IMG/VR virus record: IMGVR_UViG_3300002141_000156
Location: 1-64,000 of that record
Strand: one strand, 5' to 3'
DNA from: a virus
DNA: 64,000 nucleotides
The position numbers and the translations under genes were made by a program. Under the pieces are notes generated by a model. That model saw only the letters and a list, made by a program, of their open reading frames with translations. It ran no database searches and had not been told where the DNA came from. How positions within the stretch are numbered: position 1 is the first letter of the stretch; every line of letters starts with the position of its first letter. Positions 1-8,121 of the stretch are shown here, piece after piece.

Positions 1-144
1 CAAGGACCACAAGGTTCTACTGGAGCACAGGGTACTCAAGGACCACAAGGTTCTACTGGAGCACAGGGTACTCAAGGACCACAAGGTTCTACTGGAGCAC
101 AGGGTACTCAAGGACCACAAGGTTCTACTGGAGCACAGGGTACT
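1..144 (+). repeat. Four perfect 36-bp tandem repeats (collagen-like)
   Basis: Positions 1-36, 37-72, 73-108 and 109-144 are identical, and a diverging fifth copy begins at 145. The period is twelve codons, so copy number can change without breaking the frame. The array probably continues to the left of the window. Confidence 0.95.
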
Positions 145-402
145 CAAGGACCTCAAGGTAGTGGAACTGTCACAAACGTAACCGCAACCTTACCAATAAC
201 ATCAAGCGGAGGTGTAATACCTGACATTTCAACTTCAATGAACTCAAGTAGATTAATTGGTAGGTATACTGCAGGCTCTGGCGTAATGGAGGAGATTAAA
301 ATTGGTACAAATTTATCACTTAGTACAAATATTTTAAATGCTTCAACAGCTAATACCGTTTCTGCAGCAACAAATCTATTTAACTATTATAATTTTACAT
401 AA
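1..402 (+). CDS. Collagen-like tail fibre/structural protein, C-terminal part
   Basis: Open reading frame entering from the left edge in frame 1 and ending with TAA at 400-402, so the 5' part is missing. The first 48 codons are four perfect copies of a 12-residue unit, [12 protein letters not shown], a Gly-X-Y collagen-like pattern. About 85 residues of Ser/Thr/Asn-rich sequence follow, typical of the tip of a trimeric phage fibre. Collagen-like triplets in phages usually form trimeric rods in tail or head fibres. The neighbours downstream are beta-rich structural proteins, which fits an adhesion or fibre cluster. The exact fibre type cannot be told from this fragment. Confidence 0.75.
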   Translation, partial: QGPQGSTGAQGTQGPQGSTGAQGTQGPQGSTGAQGTQGPQGSTGAQGTQGPQGSGTVTNVTATLPITSSGGVIPDISTSMNSSRLIGRYTAGSGVMEEIKIGTNLSLSTNILNASTANTVSAATNLFNYYNFT

Positions 403-403
403 G

Positions 404-586
404 ATGATGACATACCTAGCTCCAGACGGATATATAATTAAAAGCAAAGACAGTCCACCAATTTACACTTGTGCTTGTGAAGACATGCATGATGGAACAT
501 ATGAAAGTTTTGAAACCACATTTGCTCCAACTGAAATAGGTATTCAACTATTACAATTTCATATAAAAACAAACATAAAAACATGA
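404..586 (+). CDS. Small hypothetical protein, paralogue of next gene
   Basis: 60-residue product starting at the ATGATG just after the fibre stop. An in-frame ATG further upstream at 338 lies inside the fibre gene and is rejected. The protein begins MMTYLAPDG and has a CAC cysteine pair near residue 25, followed by DGTYESFETT and TEIGIQ. The same blocks occur in the next gene, so the two arose by tandem duplication. It sits between fibre-type genes and overlaps the next start by 4 nt. Function is not recognised; the Cys-X-Cys pair could bind a metal, but that is only a guess. Confidence 0.6.
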   Translation: MMTYLAPDGYIIKSKDSPPIYTCACEDMHDGTYESFETTFAPTEIGIQLLQFHIKTNIKT

Positions 587-837
587 TGACTTACACAGCC
601 CCAGATGGGCACATAATAGAATCTTTACCTTACCCACAAGAAGTCCTTTACGCATGTCCGTGTGAAGGAATAGTTGATGGTAAATATGAATCTTTAGAGA
701 CAACAGGGGCAGCAACAAATATAGGAATTCAGCAAATCAAGATTACAAGAATGGTTGAAAATAACACTATGAACTTATCAATCATAATGAGTTCTGATGC
801 AGAGCTGATTGATTATCAAAATAACAACACAATATAA
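583..837 (+). CDS. Small hypothetical protein, paralogue of previous gene
   Basis: 84-residue product overlapping the previous stop (ATGA) and overlapping the next start by one base. It begins MMTYTAPDG, then CPC, DGKYESLETT and TNIGIQ, matching the preceding protein, with a longer divergent C-terminus of about 24 residues. The tight overlaps suggest translational coupling within the fibre-region operon. Function unknown. Confidence 0.6.
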   Translation: MMTYTAPDGHIIESLPYPQEVLYACPCEGIVDGKYESLETTGAATNIGIQQIKITRMVENNTMNLSIIMSSDAELIDYQNNNTI

Positions 838-1253
838 TGGCAGCAAACATCACACCAATATTTGTCCTTCAAGGAAACACCAAACCAGCAAGAATTGCAG
901 CAGCAAACACAGCAGCTGATGGATCAGGCACATTAGTAACTTTAATAACTGCAGGAGCAGATGGTGCTAGAGTAGATGGAGTACGATTTAGAAGTACAGA
1001 AGTATTTGCAACAAGTACTGCAAATGTGCACAGAATATTTCTTTCTGACACTGCTGGAACCAATGATAGACTTATAGGGGAAGTAGCAACAGCAACAGCA
1101 ACAAGAACTGCCACTGCTGTAGGTGCTACTTCAATTTTTACCTTTGATCAACCAATTATTATGTTGAGTGGCCAAATTATGTCTGTCAATCAATGTAATT
1201 ATGCTGGCACGCAAGATCAATTTGACGCATGTCCATTCGCAGGAGACTATTAA
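837..1253 (+). CDS. Putative small virion (decoration/adhesin-type) protein
   Basis: 138 residues, Ala/Thr-rich and beta-prone, no signal peptide. The pattern of an N-terminal MAANITPIF, then AANTAADGSGT, ITAGADGARVDGVR and a later HRIFLSD resembles a family of small phage structural proteins encoded near tail fibres. That match is from memory of the family pattern. Its start overlaps the stop of the previous gene by one base and the next gene follows after 3 nt, so it is in the same operon. Role on the particle is inferred from context. Confidence 0.6.
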   Translation: MAANITPIFVLQGNTKPARIAAANTAADGSGTLVTLITAGADGARVDGVRFRSTEVFATSTANVHRIFLSDTAGTNDRLIGEVATATATRTATAVGATSIFTFDQPIIMLSGQIMSVNQCNYAGTQDQFDACPFAGDY

Positions 1254-1256
1254 ACA

Positions 1257-2672
1257 ATGGCAGTTAGAACAATAGCAGCTGGAGGAGGTAATTGGAATGC
1301 TACTGCAACGTGGATGGAAGGCATAGTGCCTATTGCTGGTGACACTGTATTTGCAGCTGTCACCTCAGGTCAATTAACTGTCAATGTTGCCTCTGCTTGC
1401 ACATCCATAAATTTTACAAATTACACAAACACATTAACCATGAATGCTACTTTAAGCGTTGGTGGTAGTGTTACACTTGTTGCTGCAATGACTATAACAG
1501 GTACAGGAATACTCAGTATTACTGCAGCTGCAACAATGACATCAAACGGAAAAACATGGACAGGTGCATTAACTTTGTTTGGTGGATCACATTCATTTGG
1601 AGATAATTGGACTGTCACAGGTCTTTTAACCACAACAACAAATACAACTCTTAACAACAATAGCATAACCTGTAATGGAGGAATAAGAGTTAATGGAGGT
1701 ACAACAGTTGGATCTTGTATTATAAAACTTGGTGGTGGTACATGGTCAGCCAGGTCGATAACATCTGCTATTAGAAATCCATTTCAGTTTGTCGGTGATT
1801 GTACTGTTTCAGGACAGGTGGCTTTTTACAATAATACAATGACATGGGTTTCAGGAGCCATTACAACAACTGGTTCGCAATTATTTATTCAGGCTGCTGC
1901 TACTACCTTAAACACATCAGGTATGACATGGTTTAATGTTCGTTTTACCAGTGCAGTAACACATACTTTAACATCAAATCTTAATTTATCAAGTAATTTA
2001 GTTCTTGGATCAACAACCGGTACCACAACAATAAATGGAAATACAATAAATGTTGGTAATGGTATTACAATGGGAGGCACTACTACAATAATAACTGGAA
2101 CTACAAACATTAAAATAACAGGAGGAACTATTGCTGGAATATCTACTACTCAATTAAGAAATAATCTTGAAATAGCAGGAGATGTAACAATATCTAATTC
2201 AGCAGACTTTCGCTATAACACAGGTACCTTAACATACACTTCTGGAAAAGTTACAACTACAGGAAGTACTTTATTAATAGCACTAGCAACAACCCTAATA
2301 AACATGGATAAGATAGCATGGAATATAGTGAATGTGACTGCAGGTGTAACTTTAACCATGAATAAATTTTTTAGTGGAAGTCCAAAACAAAAAACAACAA
2401 TGCGGTCTGTTACATCAGGTACAGCCTATACAATTACTTTTCAAGACACTTTTGAAAAAACAGCAAAATTTGTAAAAGTATCAGACTGTAGTTTAACAAG
2501 AAAAGGACAATTACTCATGTTAACTCCTAACTCAGATAAAGGAGGCAACTCTGGCATTAGATACATAAACCAATCACCAAATGGCATAGCTAAAAATTCT
2601 CCATCAGTTGTAGATCCTATTACATATCCATCATTTGGATTAGTTGCAGATCCTTGTTTTATTTCACTTTGA
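1257..2672 (+). CDS. Beta-helix-like structural/adhesin protein
   Basis: 471 residues dominated by short repeating Thr/Gly/Asn-rich strands (TITGTG, SITAAA, TMTSNG, TWTG and similar) from about residue 60 to 360, as in beta-solenoid tail spikes and adhesins. The C-terminal 100 residues are less repetitive. No catalytic motif is obvious. It is the last gene before the endolysin, and a late-type promoter lies at its stop codon. Likely a fibre tip or receptor-binding virion protein; the specific role is inferred. Confidence 0.6.
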   Translation: MAVRTIAAGGGNWNATATWMEGIVPIAGDTVFAAVTSGQLTVNVASACTSINFTNYTNTLTMNATLSVGGSVTLVAAMTITGTGILSITAAATMTSNGKTWTGALTLFGGSHSFGDNWTVTGLLTTTTNTTLNNNSITCNGGIRVNGGTTVGSCIIKLGGGTWSARSITSAIRNPFQFVGDCTVSGQVAFYNNTMTWVSGAITTTGSQLFIQAAATTLNTSGMTWFNVRFTSAVTHTLTSNLNLSSNLVLGSTTGTTTINGNTINVGNGITMGGTTTIITGTTNIKITGGTIAGISTTQLRNNLEIAGDVTISNSADFRYNTGTLTYTSGKVTTTGSTLLIALATTLINMDKIAWNIVNVTAGVTLTMNKFFSGSPKQKTTMRSVTSGTAYTITFQDTFEKTAKFVKVSDCSLTRKGQLLMLTPNSDKGGNSGIRYINQSPNGIAKNSPSVVDPITYPSFGLVADPCFISL

Positions 2673-2680
2673 TAAATAAA
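2672..2680 (+). promoter_or_regulatory. Late-type promoter (TAAATA)
   Basis: GATAAATAA, 24 nt before the endolysin ATG. It matches the T4 late -10 element (TATAAATA) and recurs before other late genes in this window. The motif is read directly; the function is inferred. Confidence 0.5.
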
Positions 2681-2704
2681 CCCATGAATTAAAAAAAATA
2701 AAGT

Positions 2705-3373
2705 ATGATGACACAAAAAATACAAATCAAAGAACACTTCATGGACAAGGCACAGTACCTTGTTGGTAGTGGAAAAAAAGAATGGATATTCCTGCACCAC
2801 ACAGCAGGATGGGATAATCCATTTGGAACTATTGATGGATGGAATAAAGATACGAGGGGACAGATAGCAACGGAATTTGTGTTAGGTGGTGAAAACATTA
2901 AGAAAAAAGAACATATTCACGATGGGGTAATTGCACAGGCATTTCCATCAGGAAATTACGGCTGGCATCTTGGTACTGGAAATAGCCTAATGCACAGAAA
3001 TTCAGTAGGCATTGAGATATGTTCCTTTGGTCAGGTTGTGAAGGGAAAGAACTATGTCAACATTGCTGTACCGGAGGAGCAGACAGTAAAACTCGATAAA
3101 GCATTTCGCGGATTTCAGCACTGGCACAGGTATTCTGACAAGCAGTTAGAGAGCCTAAAAGAGTTGATTCTGTTTATTGCCAACAGAGATAGTATAGACC
3201 CAAGAAAAGGACTGGTTGAATTAATAAAAGAAAAAGGTGCAGAGGCGTTTAATGTTATGGATGTAGCTATGTGTTCAAAAAAACCGGGAATGTGGACTCA
3301 CACAAACGTTTTGAAGGGAAAAGTTGACTGCAGTCCACAACAGAACTTGATAGATATGTTATTAAGTTTATAA
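2705..3373 (+). CDS. N-acetylmuramoyl-L-alanine amidase endolysin
   Basis: 222 residues of the Amidase_2/PGRP (T7 lysozyme) fold, which cleaves the bond between N-acetylmuramate and L-alanine in peptidoglycan. The zinc ligands expected for the family are visible: His31 or His32 in HHTAG, His199 in THTNV and Cys209 in VDCSP; the GWHLG segment also fits. There is no signal peptide or cell-wall-binding repeat, so export would need a holin, which I do not see here. A late-type promoter precedes it, fitting late lysis expression. It is the last rightward gene before a convergent leftward block. Confidence 0.85.
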   Translation: MMTQKIQIKEHFMDKAQYLVGSGKKEWIFLHHTAGWDNPFGTIDGWNKDTRGQIATEFVLGGENIKKKEHIHDGVIAQAFPSGNYGWHLGTGNSLMHRNSVGIEICSFGQVVKGKNYVNIAVPEEQTVKLDKAFRGFQHWHRYSDKQLESLKELILFIANRDSIDPRKGLVELIKEKGAEAFNVMDVAMCSKKPGMWTHTNVLKGKVDCSPQQNLIDMLLSL

Positions 3374-3392
3374 AAATAGGTGTATGCTATGC

Positions 3393-4469
3393 CTAGCTCG
3401 TAGAAAGTTCATTAAATCTAATATTAAGAGCAGCAGCATATTGTTCACGGATTTTTGCAAAACACGGCCATAGGATCTCTGCATGTTTAGTCCAAGTATT
3501 TGTGCCAAATCTCTGAATATAAAGCATTTCGTCAATATGATGGATACGACTAGCCAAGAACATTCTAATCATTATATCATAATCATCTGCCCATACAAGA
3601 TTGCGATATCCTCCAATTTCTTTTAAGACCGTTGCTCTAAATGCACGTACGTGATTTGGACAGATTGGCATATTATTGATTACCCAGTCTTCGCCATATT
3701 CCAATTTACATTTTCCCATTACATTATTTGCCACACCTTCTTTTAAAGTTAGACCATTCCATTTAGTATCACGATATTTCCAGTATTCTGCAGAGTAGGT
3801 ATGTGAGTTAGCGGTATACTGCCACCATTCAGCGCAATTTGAATAAACCATCCCGACTTCCGGTCGAGCTTCAAATTCTTCTTGAATTCTAGCTAGCGCA
3901 TTCAGCGTTAAAAAATCGTCATGGTCTAGTTCAACTAAATATTTTCCACGGCAGAGTGAAGTGGCGGCTCCTTTTAAATAACCAATACGTCCAACCTTTG
4001 GAAATTTAAAGATTCTGATTCTAGGATCTTGTAACATCTCTAGAAGAGCAACAGTATCATCTTGTGAACCATCATCTACTATAACCCATTCCCAATTTTG
4101 CAAAGTTTGTAATTGAACACTTGCAGCAGTTTGAAGAATGAACTCTCGCGAATTATGAGTCGGCGTAAAAATAGAAATAAGTTCAGCATCTGATGCCGTA
4201 TATCCATAATACACATTCTGTACTGCAATTAATAATTCATCTGTCGTTGGAACTATATCAAGATGAATCCAGCGCCGCCTAAAGAAACTAGGTAAAGTAT
4301 TTAGATAGCCCCAGTCTTTTTCACCAACCGTCACAATAGCATCCCATTCCTGTTTACAAAGAAGGCGGCGAAGTGCATCACTAGTTTGAGCAATTGAAAC
4401 CCTTAATGGCGAATCGGTATATTTTTCGGAAAGATCAGGTGATGTGCCATATACTAATACTGAGTACAT
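3393..4469 (-). CDS. Family 2 glycosyltransferase
   Basis: 358 residues. From about residue 97 it is a GT-A domain: SIFTPTHNS at the nucleotide-sugar site, VDDGS (131-135) and the metal-binding DHDD (182-185) as the DXD motif, and WADDYDIMI near the acceptor site. The first 95 residues are an extra domain I do not recognise. GT2 enzymes transfer a sugar from a nucleotide donor. In phages they may decorate DNA, virion proteins or host glycans, and nothing here decides which. It is transcribed toward the endolysin and lies just downstream of gp46. Confidence 0.8.
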   Translation of the reverse strand: MYSVLVYGTSPDLSEKYTDSPLRVSIAQTSDALRRLLCKQEWDAIVTVGEKDWGYLNTLPSFFRRRWIHLDIVPTTDELLIAVQNVYYGYTASDAELISIFTPTHNSREFILQTAASVQLQTLQNWEWVIVDDGSQDDTVALLEMLQDPRIRIFKFPKVGRIGYLKGAATSLCRGKYLVELDHDDFLTLNALARIQEEFEARPEVGMVYSNCAEWWQYTANSHTYSAEYWKYRDTKWNGLTLKEGVANNVMGKCKLEYGEDWVINNMPICPNHVRAFRATVLKEIGGYRNLVWADDYDIMIRMFLASRIHHIDEMLYIQRFGTNTWTKHAEILWPCFAKIREQYAAALNIRFNELSTS

Positions 4470-4484
4470 TATGTTTAAATTATT

Positions 4485-6158
4485 TTAGTGACCAATTTTA
4501 GTGATTTGCATCTCTGAAAAGTGGTCTTGTGTTTTTACAAATATTTTAGAAGTAAAAAATTCTTCAGGTAGGGATTCATGTGATACTACAAAAATAGTCA
4601 TATTGTATTTTTGTGAGTATTCTTTAAGTATTTCAATTGCCTTATATACATTATTCTTGTCAAGAGAACTAAATATCTCATCTAGGAATAGAATATTCAT
4701 TTTGCCGTGTTTCATCTTAATAATCTCAATAAAAGCAAGTAGAACAATCAAGTTCATCTTTTTACGCTGACCGCTGGAGAGACTCTCTGGCGAAATTTCC
4801 ATTCCAAGATAAGCAATTGTTGGATTGAATTCATTATCAAATTGAAATTGAAACTTAAATTCTAGTTTTTCAGATATTTCCTGAATCCTAGAATTTAGTG
4901 TTGGAATTATCTTATCAATTAAAGTCTTCTTAATTCCAGAGTCAGATAATAATTCGTCTAAAATATTAAAAAGATTGAGTTCTTGACCTTTATTTGTTGC
5001 AGTAGCTGAATCTGTTTCAATTTCTGATTGAATTGATGAGATAATTGTTTCAATTGAACCAGTTTCATCAGATTCTAGTAAAGTCGCAGTTTTCTGTAAT
5101 TCTGTTTCAAGAACCTGAAGGTCAGCAGCAATCTTATAATACTCTGACTTTGAATTATTTTGGTCATTAATATAAGTATTTAGAGTCTCAGTCATATCAG
5201 AAAAAGATTTTCTAAGTATTGGAAGTTTCTCTTCAAGTAATTTTTTCTTAGCTGTAATAATATCCTTAGTCTTAATTGATGAATTTGTAGTTAAGTCATT
5301 TAGACAATGTGGACACCGATTCTTCTGATAAAGATCAGCTTTTTCTGCAAGATCAGTAATTGATGTTTTGATTGTACTCAGTTCATCGCGTACTCCATTT
5401 AAACTTTTTTGAAAGTCGTCAACTCTGGTCTTTAACCCAGAATATGATGATTTAATAGTGTTTAGATCTTCTTTTTTAGTTTCAATCTTGGTTCTTAAAT
5501 TATCTGATTGTGATTCTTTCTTTTTAGTTAATCGATCTTTAAGTTGTGTAAGTTGATCGATTGAAGTATTTAAAGTAAATGCGTTTTTACTGATCTGTGA
5601 ATTCAGAATCTCAAGATCCTTTTTACTCTGTTTTAGGTCCTCTTTTACAACGGCTCGCATATCAGTTAAGATATCGATTCCAAAAATTCGGTCGACTATT
5701 TTTCGCTTATCAGACTGACTTAAGTTAACAAATGATTTAAAATCATCGAATGATAAACTAATAGTATTACAAAATACCGAAAATGGTATTCTGGCAAGTT
5801 CCTCTTCAATAAATTCATCGACTTTTCTCTTATCTGGTAAATTGAATGGTGCTCCATTTATTTTAATATCACTAAAGTTTGGATCGATGCCGCGATCGAC
5901 ATCAACTGTATCTCCAGAATTAGTAATAAATTTAATATTTGTGTAGGCATTTCGATTAATCCAATTTGGAATATCTTTCATCTTACGAATCGCAGATTTT
6001 CCATAAATAGCGATCGTTAGCGCTTCTTTAATTGCCGATTTTCCAGCACCATTTTCTCCTTCGACTAGAATAAGCTGTGGCTCATCACTAAATTTAAAAG
6101 TTTGCAAAAGGTTGCCATACGACAGGATATTTTTATATGAAAATTCTAATAATTTCAT
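4485..6158 (-). CDS. 46: SbcC/Rad50-like recombination nuclease subunit (gp46)
   Basis: 557-residue SMC-like ATPase. It shows Walker A GENGAGKS (34-41), a long coiled coil interrupted by the Rad50 zinc hook CPHC (282-285), signature SSGQ (461-464), Walker B with ILFLDE (489-494) and the switch histidine in VVSHES (His527). With gp47 it forms the Mre11/Rad50-type complex that resects DNA ends for recombination-dependent replication in T4-type phages. Its ATG overlaps the stop of the upstream gp47 gene by 4 nt, so the two are translationally coupled. Length is close to T4 gp46. Confidence 0.93.
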   Translation of the reverse strand: MKLLEFSYKNILSYGNLLQTFKFSDEPQLILVEGENGAGKSAIKEALTIAIYGKSAIRKMKDIPNWINRNAYTNIKFITNSGDTVDVDRGIDPNFSDIKINGAPFNLPDKRKVDEFIEEELARIPFSVFCNTISLSFDDFKSFVNLSQSDKRKIVDRIFGIDILTDMRAVVKEDLKQSKKDLEILNSQISKNAFTLNTSIDQLTQLKDRLTKKKESQSDNLRTKIETKKEDLNTIKSSYSGLKTRVDDFQKSLNGVRDELSTIKTSITDLAEKADLYQKNRCPHCLNDLTTNSSIKTKDIITAKKKLLEEKLPILRKSFSDMTETLNTYINDQNNSKSEYYKIAADLQVLETELQKTATLLESDETGSIETIISSIQSEIETDSATATNKGQELNLFNILDELLSDSGIKKTLIDKIIPTLNSRIQEISEKLEFKFQFQFDNEFNPTIAYLGMEISPESLSSGQRKKMNLIVLLAFIEIIKMKHGKMNILFLDEIFSSLDKNNVYKAIEILKEYSQKYNMTIFVVSHESLPEEFFTSKIFVKTQDHFSEMQITKIGH

Positions 6159-7270
6159 TGTTCGTAACTTTTATTGTTCTTTAAATCGTCATATATTTTC
6201 TTAAAACTATCAACGACTTGTGTAGAGATATCTGGTGCATAATTTGCTTCCTTAATTTTTGCATCAAGTATTGTGAAAATATTATATTCGTAATTTGAAT
6301 CGGTTTCAATATCACTCTTACTTTGTAATTGGTCGAGAGTATATGAAAAGAATTCAAGACGCCGACAACCTGCATCTTTAATAAGTTCCGTAAATTTGGT
6401 TATTGGAAATCGTAATGAAAATGAAGATTCTATTGTAACATCAACAAAGTTATTCTTTACCAGGTCTCGTAGTTGTTGAGTATTGAAATTTAGAAGATCG
6501 GTAATATCAAACTTTAGGTGGCGAGGAGAAACCGTATTTTCAATAAATTTTTCAATAATTGTGTCTTCTGAATCTGCATAAAGTACATAGAAACCCTTGG
6601 TGTTACCTCTATCGCCTCTATCCATTTCATAAGGTGTTCCTACATAAAGAACATTGTTTTTATCTTGGCGAATATGTATGTGTCCTGAATAGACGCGCTT
6701 AAATGACTTTAAATCATCACTATCTAGTCCATGAGTAAGTTTTGTTGCTCTATTCAAAGAAAATCCCTGAACATCAGCATGGCAGAAAATATAGTCGGCC
6801 GCTGAATTAACGCGAACCGCCTCTTTCAATTCAGCAACGTTTTCTATCCAAGGAAGAATTAAAAATTTATGAGAATTAATTTGAAGTATTTCAGGAGTCT
6901 CAAAGATATGAAAGTTTGGGTACATTATATCATAACCCTTTAGAGAGTGAACATCGATTCGATCTTTATAATAGACATCATGGTTTCCCAAAAAGAAATA
7001 GACACCCCGCTTAAATTTTTGACAGAGTTGTCGAGCGATTTCTTGAGAAATATCTTGAATTCGAACATTTGTTGATTCCCGAACATGATTCCAATCACCA
7101 GTCTGAACTAGGATATCTCGGTCTGGGTCAAATCCTTCTTCATCAACCCTCTTTAAGAAAAAATCAAGAAGAAAGTCGGTCTGAATATCAGACCATTCGA
7201 CAGAGTTGTTTCGTACGCCTAGATGCAGATCGCCAAGAACAAATATCTTACGTATATTTTCTAATATCAT
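6155..7270 (-). CDS. 47: SbcD/Mre11-like nuclease subunit (gp47)
   Basis: 371-residue calcineurin-type metallophosphoesterase with the Mre11 motif series: GDLHLG (13-18), GDWNH (58-62), GNHD (95-98), FCHAD near residue 162 and SGHIH near 196. These bind two metals in the active site. A C-terminal domain of about 130 residues would carry the gp46-binding region. It partners the adjacent gp46 in DNA end resection and has a 4-nt ATGA overlap on both sides. Full length for the family. Confidence 0.93.
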   Translation of the reverse strand: MILENIRKIFVLGDLHLGVRNNSVEWSDIQTDFLLDFFLKRVDEEGFDPDRDILVQTGDWNHVRESTNVRIQDISQEIARQLCQKFKRGVYFFLGNHDVYYKDRIDVHSLKGYDIMYPNFHIFETPEILQINSHKFLILPWIENVAELKEAVRVNSAADYIFCHADVQGFSLNRATKLTHGLDSDDLKSFKRVYSGHIHIRQDKNNVLYVGTPYEMDRGDRGNTKGFYVLYADSEDTIIEKFIENTVSPRHLKFDITDLLNFNTQQLRDLVKNNFVDVTIESSFSLRFPITKFTELIKDAGCRRLEFFSYTLDQLQSKSDIETDSNYEYNIFTILDAKIKEANYAPDISTQVVDSFKKIYDDLKNNKSYEQ

Positions 7271-7494
7271 CCTTGATCTGCAAGTTTATCAATGTCAATT
7301 ATTTGAGCAAGACTTTCTAGCTTATCAAGAACATCAACTGTCTCTTGAGCAGTAGAAAAAGAATAAGTAATTGGTAAGATTGAATTCGCATCATAAAATG
7401 TGATATCAGTCGAAGCGGTCTGCAGTATTCTATAAACCTGTTCAAGATTAATATAGTCTGCACCAATTGTGTGTGTTAGTTTAATCCAAATCAT
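7267..7494 (-). CDS. Small hypothetical protein
   Basis: 75 residues starting MIWIKLTHTIG, with alternating beta-type segments and an acidic helical C-terminus. The first half resembles small FlbD-like phage proteins (a WIKLT strand, a YINLEQV segment, then a later strand), but this is weak. Overlaps of 4 nt with gp47 and 1 nt with the gene upstream place it firmly in the replication operon. Function unknown. Confidence 0.55.
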   Translation of the reverse strand: MIWIKLTHTIGADYINLEQVYRILQTASTDITFYDANSILPITYSFSTAQETVDVLDKLESLAQIIDIDKLADQG

Positions 7495-8105
7495 TAGTGT
7501 ATTCTTTTTTTATGCATTTTTCCTTCAAGGAATTTATATTTCTTATTTAGCTCAGTTAGAAGTAGCTCCTGAATTTCTGTTTCAAAAGTATCAAACAATT
7601 TCTTATACTCAATTGATGTAATTGAAGAAATTACTTCAAGTATATAAATTGGACTAAAAAACATGGCAACATCTGTTTTTAATTCAATTTTTGTGTTTAT
7701 ATGATTAAAAATAAAGTTTATATCATCTTTTGACAATTTTGGCTTTACAATAAATGGATTAGGCGAAGCTCGCTTAAGGATCTTAGTAATATGTGGGTCG
7801 TTTTGTAAGAATGAGAAAATTGTATCAAGGATTATACGTATTTCAAGCTGTTCTTCATAATTATAGATATCACGTAAATATGCATCTGAATATGAAGAAT
7901 TCACTGATATTCCACGAGAAAGAGAATATTCTTCTGTCTCAGGTAAACCATCTCCGCTATTATACCGATTATTAAATATTTTATCCTCACGGACAATTGC
8001 AATATTTACTGAGTCAACTTCAGGCTCAGTCTCAGGTTCAGTGTCATCAAAGTGACTTAATTCTTCTTCTTCTTCTTCTAATTCTTCATTTTCATCGACG
8101 ATCAT
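7494..8105 (-). CDS. Hypothetical protein with acidic N-terminus
   Basis: 203 residues. The first 35 are strongly acidic (runs of Glu), then comes a linker, and from about residue 80 a mainly helical domain with a basic C-terminus (KMHKKRIH). No motif is recognised. It lies directly downstream of the helicase gene and upstream of gp47, so a replication accessory role such as helicase loading is possible by position only. Confidence 0.55.
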   Translation of the reverse strand: MIVDENEELEEEEEELSHFDDTEPETEPEVDSVNIAIVREDKIFNNRYNSGDGLPETEEYSLSRGISVNSSYSDAYLRDIYNYEEQLEIRIILDTIFSFLQNDPHITKILKRASPNPFIVKPKLSKDDINFIFNHINTKIELKTDVAMFFSPIYILEVISSITSIEYKKLFDTFETEIQELLLTELNKKYKFLEGKMHKKRIH

Positions 8106-8121
8106 TTATGGTTTAATTATT

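Noticed and set aside
1-144. CRISPR-like array
   Set aside because: The repeats are contiguous with no spacers and encode an in-frame Gly-X-Y pattern.
869-2110. Several Val/Pro-rich leftward open frames
   Set aside because: They mirror the Thr/Gly/Asn-rich beta proteins on the + strand and carry no recognisable features.
3374-3392. Terminator between the endolysin and glycosyltransferase genes
   Set aside because: Only a 4-bp AGGC-type pairing is possible and no T run follows in either direction.
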